DNA of 64,000 bases from Pycnopodia helianthoides (taxonomy: Eukaryota; Echinodermata; Asteroidea; Forcipulatida; Asteriidae). Both the position numbers and the translations under genes were made by a program. The notes below the pieces were generated by a model. The model ran no database searches. It worked only from the letters and a program-made list of their open reading frames with translations, and was not told the DNA's origin. Below are positions 33,791 through 44,679 of the stretch, in pieces; the first letter of the stretch is position 1, and every line of letters starts with the position of its first letter. The stretch lies in NCBI GenBank assembly GCA_032158295.1, contig CM063246.1:16403168-16467167 (forward strand), read 5' to 3'.

Positions 33791-35286
33791 TTACCTACGT
33801 CAAGGCTTAATTTATTAATAAACTATACCCGCAGACCTTGAAAGGAATTGTGGTGGGAGAATTCAATGAATTCAATAAATTTACTTGAGGATAAACTGTT
33901 ACTAATATCCCTAAACGCTTCCGTATTAGTACTTCGAGGACTCTCCACAAACAAGAGGGCGCTACACAGGTTCATCGTCGTTCATAATCGTTAGTTAAAC
34001 TATGCAAGAGGGCGCTATACAAGTTCACCGTAGAAGCGAAGCAGTGAACCAAAATAATGCATGAATGAATGGAACGTAGCCGTGCATGTGGCACTTGCTC
34101 TCTGTATAGGTACGGCCCTTATGCAGTTTACAGTGTGTCTTACGTGCAATGTACATAGTCATGGCGATTGTGCTTTTTTGACGAAGCGTGTTTTTAAATC
34201 GTTAATATCGTCAACAAAGGAATAAAAACTCTCGATCGAACTGCTGTTGGATCTAAGATAGATTTGATGTATTGTTTGTGTCTTTTAAGACCGTAGTTCC
34301 TGAGAACAGAGTAATACAAATTTCACATGTAAATGCTATGAGATTTTTCGCAAAGAATAATAATATAATAACTGGACATGAGTTTGTAACGAACAAACAC
34401 TGGTGTTTCGGTTGTATTGTCAATAATAACCCTTTGAATTAATGTAATAATTAATAATTAATTTGACACCTGATGACATCACGATGACGAAAACATGTTT
34501 TTCGTACTAACTTTGTAAAAAGCTACAAGACGGCACAAAGATTGTCACTTTATGACATGTGGTTAAGGAAATGTATTTTTGTATTTGAATTTTCTGTTTG
34601 TAACGGAAGTAAAGGTCAAAGAGGGTGACATTTTTTAAATAACTTGTTATACAAGATGGCACAAAAATTATAACCCTTGACATAATTATGGTTCAGACGT
34701 TATAAAGTTTTAAATAATAAACTTTTAAAATAATAAATTAAACAACTACGCCAAGGCTTAATTCATTAATAAACTATACCGCACAGACCTTGAAATGAAT
34801 TGTGGTTGGAGAATTCAATGAAATTGCGTGAGAAAAAAACGCTACTAATAATCCCCAAACGCTTCTGTATAATTATAGTTCGAGGACTCTCCACAAGCAA
34901 GAGGGTGCTATATAGGTTCACCGTTGCTCATATTATCGTTAGATTAACTATGCAAGAGGACAAGTTCACCGTTGTTAGAAGCAAAGCAGTGAACCAAAAT
35001 AATGCATGAATGAACGGAACAACGCCATGTGTGTGACACTGGCTCTCTGTGTAGGTACAGCCCAGATGGAGATTCCAGTGTGTCTTAAGTGCAATGTACA
35101 CAGTCATGGTGATCGTGTTTTTAAATTGTTAATATCATCAACAAAGGAACAAAAACCCTTGATGGAACTGCTGTTGGATCCAAGTTAGAGCACAGGCTTT
35201 CATTTGATTTTATTGTTTGTCTTAAGAGAACGAACTCTTACAAATTTCATGTGTAAATGCTATGAGAATTTTTCCCAAAGAAGTAT

Positions 35287-35292
35287 AAGAAA

Positions 35293-35328
<36 letters not shown>
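35287..35328. repeat. (AAT)n microsatellite
   Basis: About twelve AAT units inside unit 2; unit 1 has only a short AATAATAATATAATAA at the equivalent place, so the expansion followed the duplication. Confidence 0.9.
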
Positions 35329-35559
35329 TAGACCTAATGTGATTGTAACTAACAATCACAGAGCTGTTCCATTCTGTTGCAATTTGTTTTTTTGTAGCCC
35401 AACACATGAACCGATTCTGTATTTTGTGTATATCCTGTAATCCTTTCCAAAATGGATGCATGTTATTAAGCATGATCATCGCAGTGTAAAAAGTGAAACA
35501 TGTTTGGATCTTGTCTTAGACCGGAAGTTAAGGTCACAGTGGGGTCATTATTCTAAAAA

Positions 35560-36300
35560 AATTAAACATTACGACTTTATGACATGTGGTTCAGGAGATA
35601 TGATTTTTAATATTTGAACTTCCTGTTTGGACCGGAAGGAAAGGTCAACATGGGGTCATGGAACCAAAGTTCAATGTTTAATGCTCAAAGGATCTATAAC
35701 TGAAAAGAAATTGAAAATCTGTTGTTTAGTTCTTGAGATATGGTCCCAATTCTGGTTGACCCAGAAGTAAAGGTCATCCAGGGGTTACGGTAACAGAAAG
35801 TCAATTTTTAATGCTCAAAGGTTGACCCAGAAGTAAAGGTAAACATGGGGTCACGGTAACCCAAGTTCAATCTTCAATGCTCAAAAGGTCTATAACTGAA
35901 AAGAAATTGAAAATCGGTTGTGCAGTTCTTGAGATATGGTCCCACTTCCGGTTGACCCGGTTGTAAAGGTCAACATGGGGTCATGGTAACCCAAGTTCAA
36001 TCTTTAATGCTCAAAGGGTCTATAACTGAAAAGAAATTGAAAATCGGGTGTGTAGTTCTTGAGATATGGTCCAACTTCCGGTTGACCCGGAACTAAAGGT
36101 CAAGGGGTCATGGTAACCAAATAACTGAAAAGAAATTGAAAATTGGTTGTGTACTTCCTGAGATATGGTCCCACTTTCGGTTCACCCGCAAGTAAAGGTC
36201 AACATGGGGTCACGGTAACCTATGGTTAATTTCCATTGCCCAAGGGGTCTTTAACTGAAAAAAGTTTGAAAATCGGCTGTGTACTTCTTGAGATATGGTG
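35560..36300. repeat. Minisatellite, about six units of 95-200 bp
   Basis: GAGATATGGTCCCA-like phrases recur near 35595, 35733, 35933, 36063, 36157 and 36291, with GACCCGGAAGTAAAGGTCAA and AAGAAATTGAAAATCGG between them. Expanded from a short segment present once in unit 1. Confidence 0.88.
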
Positions 36301-36733
36301 CTGCAAAGAATAACTAACTAAAGCTTTTAATTACTGTAGATTGACACCTGATGATGTTACAGTAACAAAAATGTGTTTTTCAAACTAATAAATTTTATAA
36401 GGTACAAGATGGTTTGTAACTTATCCCAATCAAATGCCTTTTAAAAAAACCACCTTAACTTTTCATATCATAAGTTGGTCACGCACAAATCCAATGGGTT
36501 GTGTACAAACCAATTGGTCCACCTTCGAATAGGAATAATCAGCGGCGCAATCTCCGACGCATTGCCGTGATTGCGCAATACAGTTTGTTTCATGGGGTCA
36601 GATTTACCAATCTTGTCGTTAATTATCGTGAAACTACATTGTATTTGATTATTTTTAATGGCCTGGAATATCTCTTAAATAAAAGCATTTAACTTTCAAA
36701 ACACGATATGTGATTTAGGAAACTAACAATTAA

Positions 36734-37119
36734 AGGAACATTACAGAATTGGTTTTTGTTAACAAAACAGTTGCTGGCAGTGTAAGCACTTTATGTAATC
36801 CACCATATACATAAACTGACAAACCTGTAGAAGTTTGAGATCAATCGGCCATCTGGGTCACGAGAAAATAGTGAAAAACCGATTACACATTTGCATAAAA
36901 TCATATAGATTCAACAAATGAATAAAACGCTCACTGAGCGATAAACTCCAATCGAAAAATTAGTTTATTAATTTCTCATCAAATATGGCATTTCAGACAG
37001 AAATATTTCAAGGGATGTTTTCTATTATCATCATCATTAGACCGTGTTAGTTTTATGTAAATCTGTGATAAAAAAATATATTTTACAAGTTTTTTTCTTA
37101 CCAATTCTGTAATGTTCCT
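36734..37119. mobile_element. TTAA-flanked MITE with perfect 20-bp inverted ends
   Basis: AGGAACATTACAGAATTGGT at the left is matched exactly by its complement at the right, between TTAA at 36730-36733 and TTAA at 37120-37123. The interior resembles the 3309-3642 family only loosely. Confidence 0.93.
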
Positions 37120-37123
37120 TTAA

Positions 37124-37520
37124 CTTATTTAGAAAAAATTGTGTTTTTGACAAGCAAAATAGTTACACTTTTAGCACCATGTGTTTTGCACACAGATACA
37201 AAACGCACAATAAATGACGTCATTGTGACGTCGTTCGTAATTTTAGGCCGGAAAGCACATCTACAGTATTCCAGAAGTCTAAAACTGAAAAAGTTTTGTG
37301 GATCGGATGTAATATAAATATTCACCTCGTTAAAACGTGGTTAATTAATTACAAATTTTAATCTGGCGACATTTTATAAACTAAGTCGAAGCTCAAGCTT
37401 CCATATGGTAAAAAATTTGACTGGTGTTTTGTTTTCCTAAAATTGAGTTATATCGGTCAGAAAAGTCACACGTTAAGTCAATGGGGTTTGGGTTAGAAAG
37501 AATAATAATAATAGTGAAAA
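37124..37520. other. Intron sequence, nothing recognised
   Basis: No motif identified. Confidence 0.45.
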
Positions 37521-37524
37521 AAAT

Positions 37525-37835
37525 AAAATCTTGACGATTACAATAGCTGTTCCGACTGAAAGTCCGGAACAGCTAAGAAAATAAAAATCTCTACGATTTC
37601 AAAAGCTGTTCCCACTGAAAGTTCGGAACAGCTAATAATAAAATTAAAACAAATCTTGACGATTACAATAGCTGTTCCGCCCTAACAGGTCGGAACAGCT
37701 AATAAAAATAAAAATCTTGACAAAAACAAAGGTAGTTTCGGCGGAAAGACCGAAAACCCCCCACCCCCCCCCCAAAAAAAAAAAAAATCTTGACAAAAAC
37801 AAATGTGGTTTCGGTGGAAAGACCGAAACCCCCCA
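37525..37835. repeat. Hairpin minisatellite, five units of 60-72 bp
   Basis: Each unit starts AAAATCTTGACGAT or a variant and contains a hairpin at about 37545, 37604, 37670, 37732 and 37804. The first three stems are AGCTGTTCCG-like; the last two are GTTTCGG-like, with both arms changed together. Loops are 8-10 bases. A and C homopolymers separate units 4 and 5. Confidence 0.85.
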
Positions 37836-38159
37836 AATATTTACAATTCTGAACCAATAAAAAAGTTAGCTTTCTTCAAACATGCAAGTTTTTGGCTGTA
37901 GACCATATAGGTCACTTTGCGGGACCAGTGACAAATTCAACAACTATTACAAAATTGCAAGGTTAGTTACCAATGTATTGTAGATGCTAAGATGAACTTC
38001 AATTTTGAATAGTGGTATTGATCTCACTGTGACCATGTTCTTTAAGTACAATAACTTAAAACTATCGTTTTGGCTCTTGGACCATAAACAAAGTCCATTG
38101 CACCATCTAGTTCTGTGGACAAATAAATTTTGACCTAGGGAGCAGCAGGAGAGGGATCA
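37836..38159. other. Intron sequence, nothing recognised
   Basis: No motif identified. Confidence 0.45.
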
Positions 38160-38345
38160 CCAAGATATTGACAAAATAGAAAGACCACAAACAATAGGGC
38201 TAAATAGCTCAGTTGGTAGAGCACCAGCAGGTAATTAATCCGGAGTTTGCAGGTTCAAATCCCACAGTTGTAAATTGTTCTGTGTTCAACCCAAAATTAT
38301 TTAAAGTTTACCCAGTCAGTTTCCCTTTAGGTTTTTTACTTAAAA
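38160..38345 (+). mobile_element. Single tRNA-SINE copy
   Basis: GATATTGACAAAATAGAAAG leads to a tRNA-like block at 38198-38271 (box A TAGCTCAGTTGG, box B AGGTTCAAATCC) with a degraded acceptor and anticodon arm, then the shared tail CCCAGTCAGTTTCCCTTTAG. Confidence 0.88.
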
Positions 38346-38534
38346 TCCTAATCTGAACACTTTATAATTTCTTTGTAAATACTGGTCAAGGTTGGCCCTG
38401 ACATTGAGAGTTTGGGGTGGTAGGTGGTGGCCGAATGTTCAGATGAATCCATTGTTTAAAAAAAAACCCTGAATTTGATCTGTGCTTTATCTGATTTAAT
38501 TATAGAAGGAACTTCACCCGAGTATCCAATGTAT

Positions 38535-38870
38535 CCCCTACCCACAGTAGTGTGGGAGGGTCTATGAGCGAATACTTACCTGTAGAGCGAATACTACAAT
38601 TGCATTGTTCCCTATGCCGGCAGGCAATTAGCTAAGAGTTTTACCACAATAGCACCCTCTTGTGTCCTATCCCCGACATGCGCACTACGTTAGCGTCCTC
38701 TTTTTCCTCAAGCGTTATACGCGTAACTCAAGAATCGAGTATAGTGGGGAAGGAGGGGGGGGGGGGTGCTCTACAGGTAAGTATTCGCTCGTAGACCCTC
38801 CCACACTACTGTGGGTAGGGGGTCTACTTCACTCTACTTACCTGTAGAGCGAATACTACAATTGCATAGA
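38535..38870. repeat. DIRS left inverted repeat and internal complementary region
   Basis: TACCCACAGTAGTGTGGGAG at the outer edge is mirrored at about 38800-38820; the mirror then continues GTCTACTTCACTCTACTT, the complement of the element's right edge. In known DIRS elements this region templates end joining of the circular intermediate. Confidence 0.92.
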
Positions 38871-39147
38871 CTCGCACCGAGAAAGGCGGTGGGTATACGC
38901 AAAACCATTGTATGTCTACAGGGGTGTAGGACACGGGGCGTGCCTAACGAAACCCAAGGACCCATATATCAGCCCAGAAGCGTGGCACCGCGAGAACGAC
39001 GAGCGTGGGCCTGAGTGTCCACGTTCGCGCGCAAAAATCAGGGGGGTATCGCCATTATGGGAGAAAACATAACAGGTACACCTCATTAGATTTCAAATAC
39101 ACATAAAAATATATATGGGAGAGAAACAAGGAAAGTGGACTCACCCG

Positions 39148-40442
39148 TCAGTGTTTCTGGGAAACTTTACTGGCTGTCTGCAAAACCTCCCTTCCCGCTG
39201 TGCCATCTGCCTGGAGGACGTCCTTCAGGTAGAGTTCGGAGAAGGTATTAGGGCACTTCCAACAGGCCGCCTTGGTGATGTCAGCTAAGGGTACACCTTT
39301 AAAAAATGCCCAAGATGCGGCTACCCCCCTAACGTCATGCGCCCGGATGGGGCCCTCAGCTGCCAGCCAGCCGCCCGGCACGGAGCGTATGGCGGTCACA
39401 ATCCAGCGGGAGATTGTACACTGCGACGCCGGCCGAAACGGTGGGGTCGTTGTAATAAAGAGTTTCCCATGACCCGTACAAAGTGATCTCATACAGATCA
39501 TGTACCACTTAAGTGCCCGGACAGGGCACCACAGCTTATCACTCGCCACTGATGAAAATGACTTGATGTCCGGGACGAAAATGTCCGGCGGTGTGAATGA
39601 GCTGGACTGATTTTTGGTCAGGAAACCAGCCGTGGGGCCAGGCGGACGCCGCCTGGTTCTCACCGGATGTGTCCTGCCTCCACCGAAAAGGCGTGTAACT
39701 CACTGCGCCGTCGGGAAGTAGCGACAGCCAGGAGGAACGCTACCTTGATGGAGAGCTGCAACATCGTTGAGCAGTACATCGGTTCGTATGGAGGCTTCGC
39801 CAAAGTTGATAGTACGCTAAAGAGGTCCCATGACGAGACCGGTTTGCGTACTGGGGGATGGGTCACAAACATCCCCTTAATCAGCTGGCTGATGGCCCGG
39901 TTATCCGAGATGGAAGAACTGTCTGGGAAACCGAGATGGATTGCCGCGACGGCTGACCGGTAATTTCTTACCGTACCCGTCGAGAGGCCGCTGTCAAGGA
40001 GGTATACCAAGAAATCCCCTACCTCCCCTACAGAAGTATTGGGAGGATGCAGGGATTTCCGTCTACACCATTTAAAAAAATGGCATAGTTGGCTATTATA
40101 AACCTTTCTGGTCAAGGCCCGGCGTGACTGGGCTGCAATTGTTGCAGCCCGTCGCGAAAGGCCTGCTGAGCAGAGGGATCGCGTGACAGTACCCAGCACG
40201 TCAGGTGAAGATCCCCCGGAGCCGAGTGGATCACCCCCGAGTTGGGTTGATAGAGGAGATCCGCTTGCTTCGGTAAAACCACCGGGCAGTGGACCAGGAG
40301 CCTGACGAGCCGGGGAAACCACGGCTGGCGGGGCCAGAACGGGGCTATGAGGAGGACCCGACAGTCCTCCTGCTCGATCTTGGTCAGCACTCGAGGGACG
40401 AGTGAGATGGGTGGGAACGCATAGGTCAGTAGGCCGACCCAT
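39148..40442 (-). pseudogene. DIRS tyrosine recombinase (YR), broken by stop and frameshift
   Basis: The N-terminal core-binding domain (SQLCHFFKWCRRKS, VGEVGDFLVYLLDSG, GTVRNYRSAVAAIHLGF) is followed by the catalytic arginine in SRRRSELHA, the H-x-x-R box in IRAHDVRGVAASWA, and the probable catalytic tyrosine in TFSELYLKD. These are the residues used for strand cleavage in tyrosine recombinases. A TGA at 39660-39662 and a one-base frame change about 15 codons later separate the two halves, so no full enzyme can be made. Confidence 0.92.
40112..40390 (-). pseudogene. DIRS pol end: segment after RNase H
   Basis: Minus frame VLTKIEQEDCRVLLIAPFWP then RQPWFPRLVRLL, the conserved segment between RNase H and recombinase in DIRS elements, followed by PGDLHLTCWVLS. 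RNase H upstream of it is deleted. Confidence 0.85.
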
Positions 40443-40693
40443 GACCAGCCAATCGTCGACCAGCGTTATACCTCGCCTTCGTAGTGTCGCCCTGATCGTC
40501 TTTGCGATTCAGGTAAACACCCGCGGTGAGGTGGAAAGCCCGAACGGGAGCACCCCAAATTTGTACAGGGTACCGTTGTACTGGAAACGTAGGAATTTGC
40601 GGTGCTCCGGTCTGATTGGGATGTGCAAATACGCATCTCTCAGGTCCAGACTTACCCCTCACGCGGGCGTTATTTTTGAGCCCAATATAGTCC

Positions 40694-41185
40694 TTAGCGT
40701 TTCCAATCGGAAACGCTTCGAACGAATGTATTTGTCGAGGGTTTCAGATTTAGGATCGGGCGCCACACGCCAACCTCCTTCTTGGGAGTTAAGAAGAAGG
40801 TTGACGTGAAACCCGTCCGCGTCCCCTTGCGGGGGACGATACGCACAGCTCGCTTTAGGAGGAGAGTGTTGATCTCCCCCTCGAGGAAGCGGCGCTTTGC
40901 TATGTCGGACGGTACGGGTGTTGGCCAACTGAGCATATCCGACGGGGGGGCCCTCGTAAACTCGAGCGCGAAACCGCGGCCGATTGTATCGAGGACCCAC
41001 CGGTCGGAGGAAATCTGACCCCAGGACCCCAGGAATTTCCGGAGGTGTCCTCCCACGGGTCCGTCGATGGGAGGCCGCCCGGGGATTAGTAAGTCACTTG
41101 CGCCACGCCCCAGTATATCGGGGGGTGGACGCTCGGAACCCGTGGCCCGGTTGAGCAGCTGTTGTCCGAATTGGGGCTGGGCCAA
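40694..41185 (-). pseudogene. DIRS reverse transcriptase, N-terminal part
   Basis: WVLDTIGRGFALEFTRAPPS, then LEGEINTLLLKRAVRIV, then STFFLTPKKEVGVWRPILNL: the opening RT blocks of DIRS elements. The frame ends near 40690; a short stretch further on (about 40600-40500) continues weakly, then the palm is absent. Confidence 0.9.
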
Positions 41186-41399
41186 ACGTGAGCGGGCCGA
41201 ATTATCGGCGCGGCCATGAAAATTGCCACGGGACGCCTTTTGTGGGCGGCGCCGGGGAATGACAAAGGATGGCTTCTTGGCCTTACCCGCTGCCTTTGCC
41301 GGGGCTTGAGGCTTCTTTAAATTTATTTTGTCTGTGGCTTTGAGGCGTCCTCAGCCTCCATGGACAGTTGGAACTGGCCAGCAAATAGATCCTTCCCCG

Positions 41400-41975
41400 T
41401 CAGCGGGAGATCGTCAAGACGTTTACGCCTCCGATGTAGATTCGGAGGTTATCTGTGGGACGGGTATGCCCGAACAACGGGTAAAACCTGACACCGAGGA
41501 CGGCCCTTCGGAGCGTAGCGCTCCGAAGGGGCCCCCATGGGGTCGGTTCCCCATGTCCAATGGCTTGGGCAGCCGACAGTGCCCCAAGCCCAATAGCATA
41601 GGCGGGCGCTGCACGGTCCAGGTGGCCGGACAAAAGACCATCCCCAGGCACCGTGGTATTTATGGTGCTGGAATGGCCTGGGTGCACCCAGCCGTGGAGG
41701 GGTAGTCCCTCCGGCTGCGAGTGTCCCGTAGGCGGGCCTGGGACTGGCATGGTCGGCTCCGTAGTGGAGCCACGCTTGCCAAGTCGTCCCTTTTTGGGTA
41801 CAGCCCCGGTACCGGCCAGTTTCTTGGTCTTACCGGGGCGTTTCCCTTTTTGTTGGGTGGATACTAACCAGGGATGGTGGGACTGTAGGGTCCCCCGTGC
41901 GGTTAATGGGTCCGTCAGCCGGCAGTGGCTGAGGGGGTTGACTGGAGGATTGCTGACGCGGCGACGTAATGTCAC
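41400..41975 (-). CDS. DIRS gag-like ORF
   Basis: 191 codons, proline, glycine and basic rich, without zinc knuckle, upstream of RT in the same orientation. Position and composition suggest the gag-like protein of DIRS elements; sequence support is weak. Confidence 0.5.
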   Translation of the reverse strand: MTLRRRVSNPPVNPLSHCRLTDPLTARGTLQSHHPWLVSTQQKGKRPGKTKKLAGTGAVPKKGRLGKRGSTTEPTMPVPGPPTGHSQPEGLPLHGWVHPGHSSTINTTVPGDGLLSGHLDRAAPAYAIGLGALSAAQAIGHGEPTPWGPLRSATLRRAVLGVRFYPLFGHTRPTDNLRIYIGGVNVLTISR

Positions 41976-42159
41976 CAGCGCAATCTTCCCAACTTCCTAG
42001 AATTCATTCTTATCTTTCACAACACTCAAAATAATACTCTACAGCAACTCTACAAATTATCTCTCAGATAATCACTTATTTTATTTCTTTAACAATCAGG
42101 TAAATGCTCAAAATTACAGAATTTACGTAGCGTAAAAATTCACATGTGCTTTACCTGAG

Positions 42160-42328
42160 CCTGCTAAGAGAAAAAGAGGACGCTAACGTAGTGCGCATGT
42201 CACAGGGCGTCGGGGATAGGACACAAGAGGGCGCTATTGTGTGTAAAACTCTTAGCTAATTGCCTGCCGGCATAGGGGACAATGCAATTGTAGTATTTGC
42301 TCTACAGGTAAGTAGAGTGAAGTAGATC
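42160..42328. repeat. DIRS right inverted repeat
   Basis: Reverse complement of the left repeat: AGGACGCTAACGTAGTGCGC through CCTGCCGGCATAGG to GCTCTACAGGTAAGTAGAG. The copies differ at few positions, suggesting moderate age. Confidence 0.9.
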
Positions 42329-42505
42329 ATACTTAGATTCAACAGTAGTGATCATTTGTATCTGGGTTAGGTTTAACATCTATAGGTTTCATTCAATATC
42401 GGACAAGTTGGAATTTTAAATATTTTGAATATATTCAAACAATATTTAAGTAATAGCTTGTGCATTCCACTTTCGAGGAAAATAAATCCATTTACATTGG
42501 CATAC

Positions 42506-42651
42506 CTTGATTGAATGACTTGTTTGAGTATGCAATTGATCCGTTTTCATAGTAGATGGCTTCACCATGAGGACATGTGTAAAGGCTGACACTTGCTTCA
42601 GTTACACTGTCGACTTTTTCAGTTAAGCATCTAGGGCTAAACATTTCTGGG
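42506..42651 (-). CDS. CLC exchanger exon 7: extramembrane loop
   Basis: 146 nt, residues 293-340. A hydrophilic loop with cysteines and two N-x-S sequons (NGS, NKS), matching the loop before the M-A-x-L-F region of CLC-6/7-type proteins. Lumenal glycosylation is therefore possible. The acceptor has a strong pyrimidine tract ending TTTCAG and the donor is GTATGC. The following intron is 12.7 kb. Confidence 0.88.
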
Positions 42652-42728
42652 CTGAAAAAAGGAAAAAATACAAGCATTTATGACAAGCTCAGTCTGTACC
42701 ATGGTGTTCACATGTCACTCATTACTTA

Positions 42729-43527
42729 TGCTAGGTTCCCACTATCATGATTCGCGGCACGATTGGAGTAATCGTGGTGATCCTATCAGATATTATCAGA
42801 TCTTGAGGTCAGTTGTGGCAATCATGTTGATTGTAGGAATGTTTTGGACGGTTAAAAAAATGTATACGATCAACACGATTAATTGTCAATCGGGATCATC
42901 GCATCAGATCTGATTGGATCGTAACAAAGCGCGACTTATCACATCTAATCGTGCTTCCAAATTGTGGTGATCGGGATCAACCATGGACAAGACAAACACC
43001 ACGCTCTGTTGAAATGGTAGCGGGTTATAGTGTTCACTCTGTAGAAGTTCAAGGAACAATGAAGTCCATGGTCAGTCAGCCTGTATATATATCGGGGTCC
43101 AATCGTAGCTCAAATCATGATCCGACTCTCGATCCTAATTGTGAAAGATATCGCGACCACAATCGTATCCTATCACAACAGAGCGCATCGGTTCGTGAAC
43201 GTATCTGCACGTATCCGATCATCCCAAATCGGGGACCCCCATCGTGATAACCGTGTCACATCGAGACCCAATTGTGGACTCAATTGGGACAATGCTATCG
43301 GAGCGTATATGATCGTATCTGAACGGGAGACCAGATCGTGACAGATCGTGTCACCTGAAATTGACCAATCATGACCATATCGCATCCAAGCGCACCAAAT
43401 CGTACCAGAACTTATCGACTCACATCACCTTGCATCCAAACCTGCCATTTCAGAGAAGTTCAAGGATCAGCTACGAATGGCCAATCGTGGCGTTCGTAAC
43501 AGATCGCACAACAGTGGGAACCTAGCA
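42729..43527. mobile_element. 799-bp non-autonomous DNA transposon, TTA duplication
   Basis: Perfect 15-bp inverted ends TGCTAGGTTCCCACT with TTA on both sides (42726-42728 and 43528-43530), consistent with the TWA target of PIF/Harbinger elements. The interior is crowded with GATCGTG/CACGATC words in both directions. No transposase. Confidence 0.88.
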
Positions 43528-43794
43528 TTATCTTTTGTCAACCTCCACCAATGCAACATAGTTTGCCCTAGAATGTAACCCCTACAAATTATGGTTAATC
43601 ACATACTAGATAATATTATACAGTTGCTATACGGGTGTATGCCCTAAACCTTGCAGAGCTCATTTCACACTTTGTGTTGAAAGTCAAATGTGAGCTGTCG
43701 CTCTTCAACCACACCCAATATGCCAGAATGATTTAAGGGTTTGTCCAAAGGTTGCAACTCCATACGGCCCTTTTTATAACGCATTTGTGTTGGT

Positions 43795-43980
43795 TACAAT
43801 GTACCAACTAGACCACAGAGATTGCCCGGTAGCTAGAGGCAGCTAGGATCCGAACTGCCTCTAGCTACCGGGCAATCTGGATGGTCTAGTTGGCAAGACA
43901 TCTGCTCTAGAGTGGCAAAGGTCATGGGTTCAAATCCCACCTGAGTAATACAGTGCTTAACCCATGTGAACATAATAAAA
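43795..43980 (+). mobile_element. tRNA-derived SINE family 2, head-to-head pair
   Basis: A palindrome (TTGCCCGGTAGCTAGAGGCA and its complement, 43825-43873) is followed by a tRNA-like head (ATGGTCTAGTTGGCAAGAC; GGGTTCAAATCCCACCTGAG). A partial opposed head lies to the left (CAACTAGACCACAGAG). Related to 17560-17690. Confidence 0.78.
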
Positions 43981-44593
43981 GGGTAAAAACTAAAAATAAT
44001 ATTCTTTATCCCCGGTGCAAATTTAACATCTATTGCAATAAACCACATAAATGTATGAGCTTTGTAACAATGTTTAAGTTGTGACAACAGTTTGGAAGAC
44101 AGCTTTGAACACGTGTATGACTTTAAATGCAGACATTGTTTCTATATTATTTTTTTTTGAGAAAAATAATGTTGCCATTTTTGGCTGAAAACGCCTTTAA
44201 TACAGGGCACTGCTTGGGTTTAGTTCTTACATAATACAAATTCAGAGTCTTTTCATGCAAAAGTTTCACATTGATATAGAGTACCCTCCAGCAAGCTACA
44301 AATATATGTTTCTGATTTGTCAATATCAGTGCCAAACACACCCACATCACACCTCAAAATCCTATATTGAATCCTGCATAATTAAAAGCACTACACACAT
44401 AATGTTCTAACTGTAACTGGTTTAATGGTTGTAAAATCAAGAACTTATCATAGCAGCAGCAGTCCCCGGAACTAACTTAAAGTTCAACCTTTTCAAGCAT
44501 ATAGTATAACATGGGATGCAAGAGTCTATAATCCACTCATGCTTGTGAGACAACTTATAGTAAAGTAAACTGAAGAGAAAGCAGTAAACTTAC
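43981..44593. other. Intron sequence, nothing recognised
   Basis: No motif identified. Confidence 0.45.
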
Positions 44594-44679
44594 GGTAGAT
44601 TGTCACCATTTGGATAGCATGTGAATGGGCTGCAGCTGAATGCAGCAGGCAAAAGTACACTTGCGGTTGAGAACAAAAT
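44594..44679 (-). CDS. CLC exchanger exon 6
   Basis: 86 nt, residues 264-291 plus part of 292. It encodes the end of a membrane helix (ILFSTASVLLPAAF) followed by a cysteine-containing loop (SCSPFTCYPNG). The acceptor is TCATAG and the donor GTAAGT. The short exon is identified by its open frame, splice signals and phase agreement with both neighbours. Confidence 0.87.

Larger units (their letters stand above)
33797..36420. repeat. Large tandem duplication, ~0.95 kb unit, with partial third copy
   Basis: GGCTTAATTTATTAATAAAC at about 33803 repeats at about 34752, and matching landmarks (TCGAGGACTCTCCACAA, AACCAAAATAATGCATGAAT, GTAAATGCTATGAGA) follow in order about 0.93-1.03 kb apart. TTGACACCTGATGA from unit 1 (34463) reappears at 36340. 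Units are diverged, so the duplication is old. Confidence 0.85.
38535..42328 (-). mobile_element. DIRS-type tyrosine-recombinase retroelement, internally deleted
   Basis: Inverted ends: 38590-38710 is the reverse complement of about 42170-42300. An internal region at 38765-38870 is complementary to the outermost left end (38535-38590) followed directly by the outermost right end (42285-42328), which is the internal complementary region that defines DIRS elements. Minus-strand coding order is gag-like, RT start, RNase H end, recombinase. At 3.8 kb it is shorter than usual for DIRS because the RT palm and most of RNase H are missing. No target duplication is expected or seen. Confidence 0.93.
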
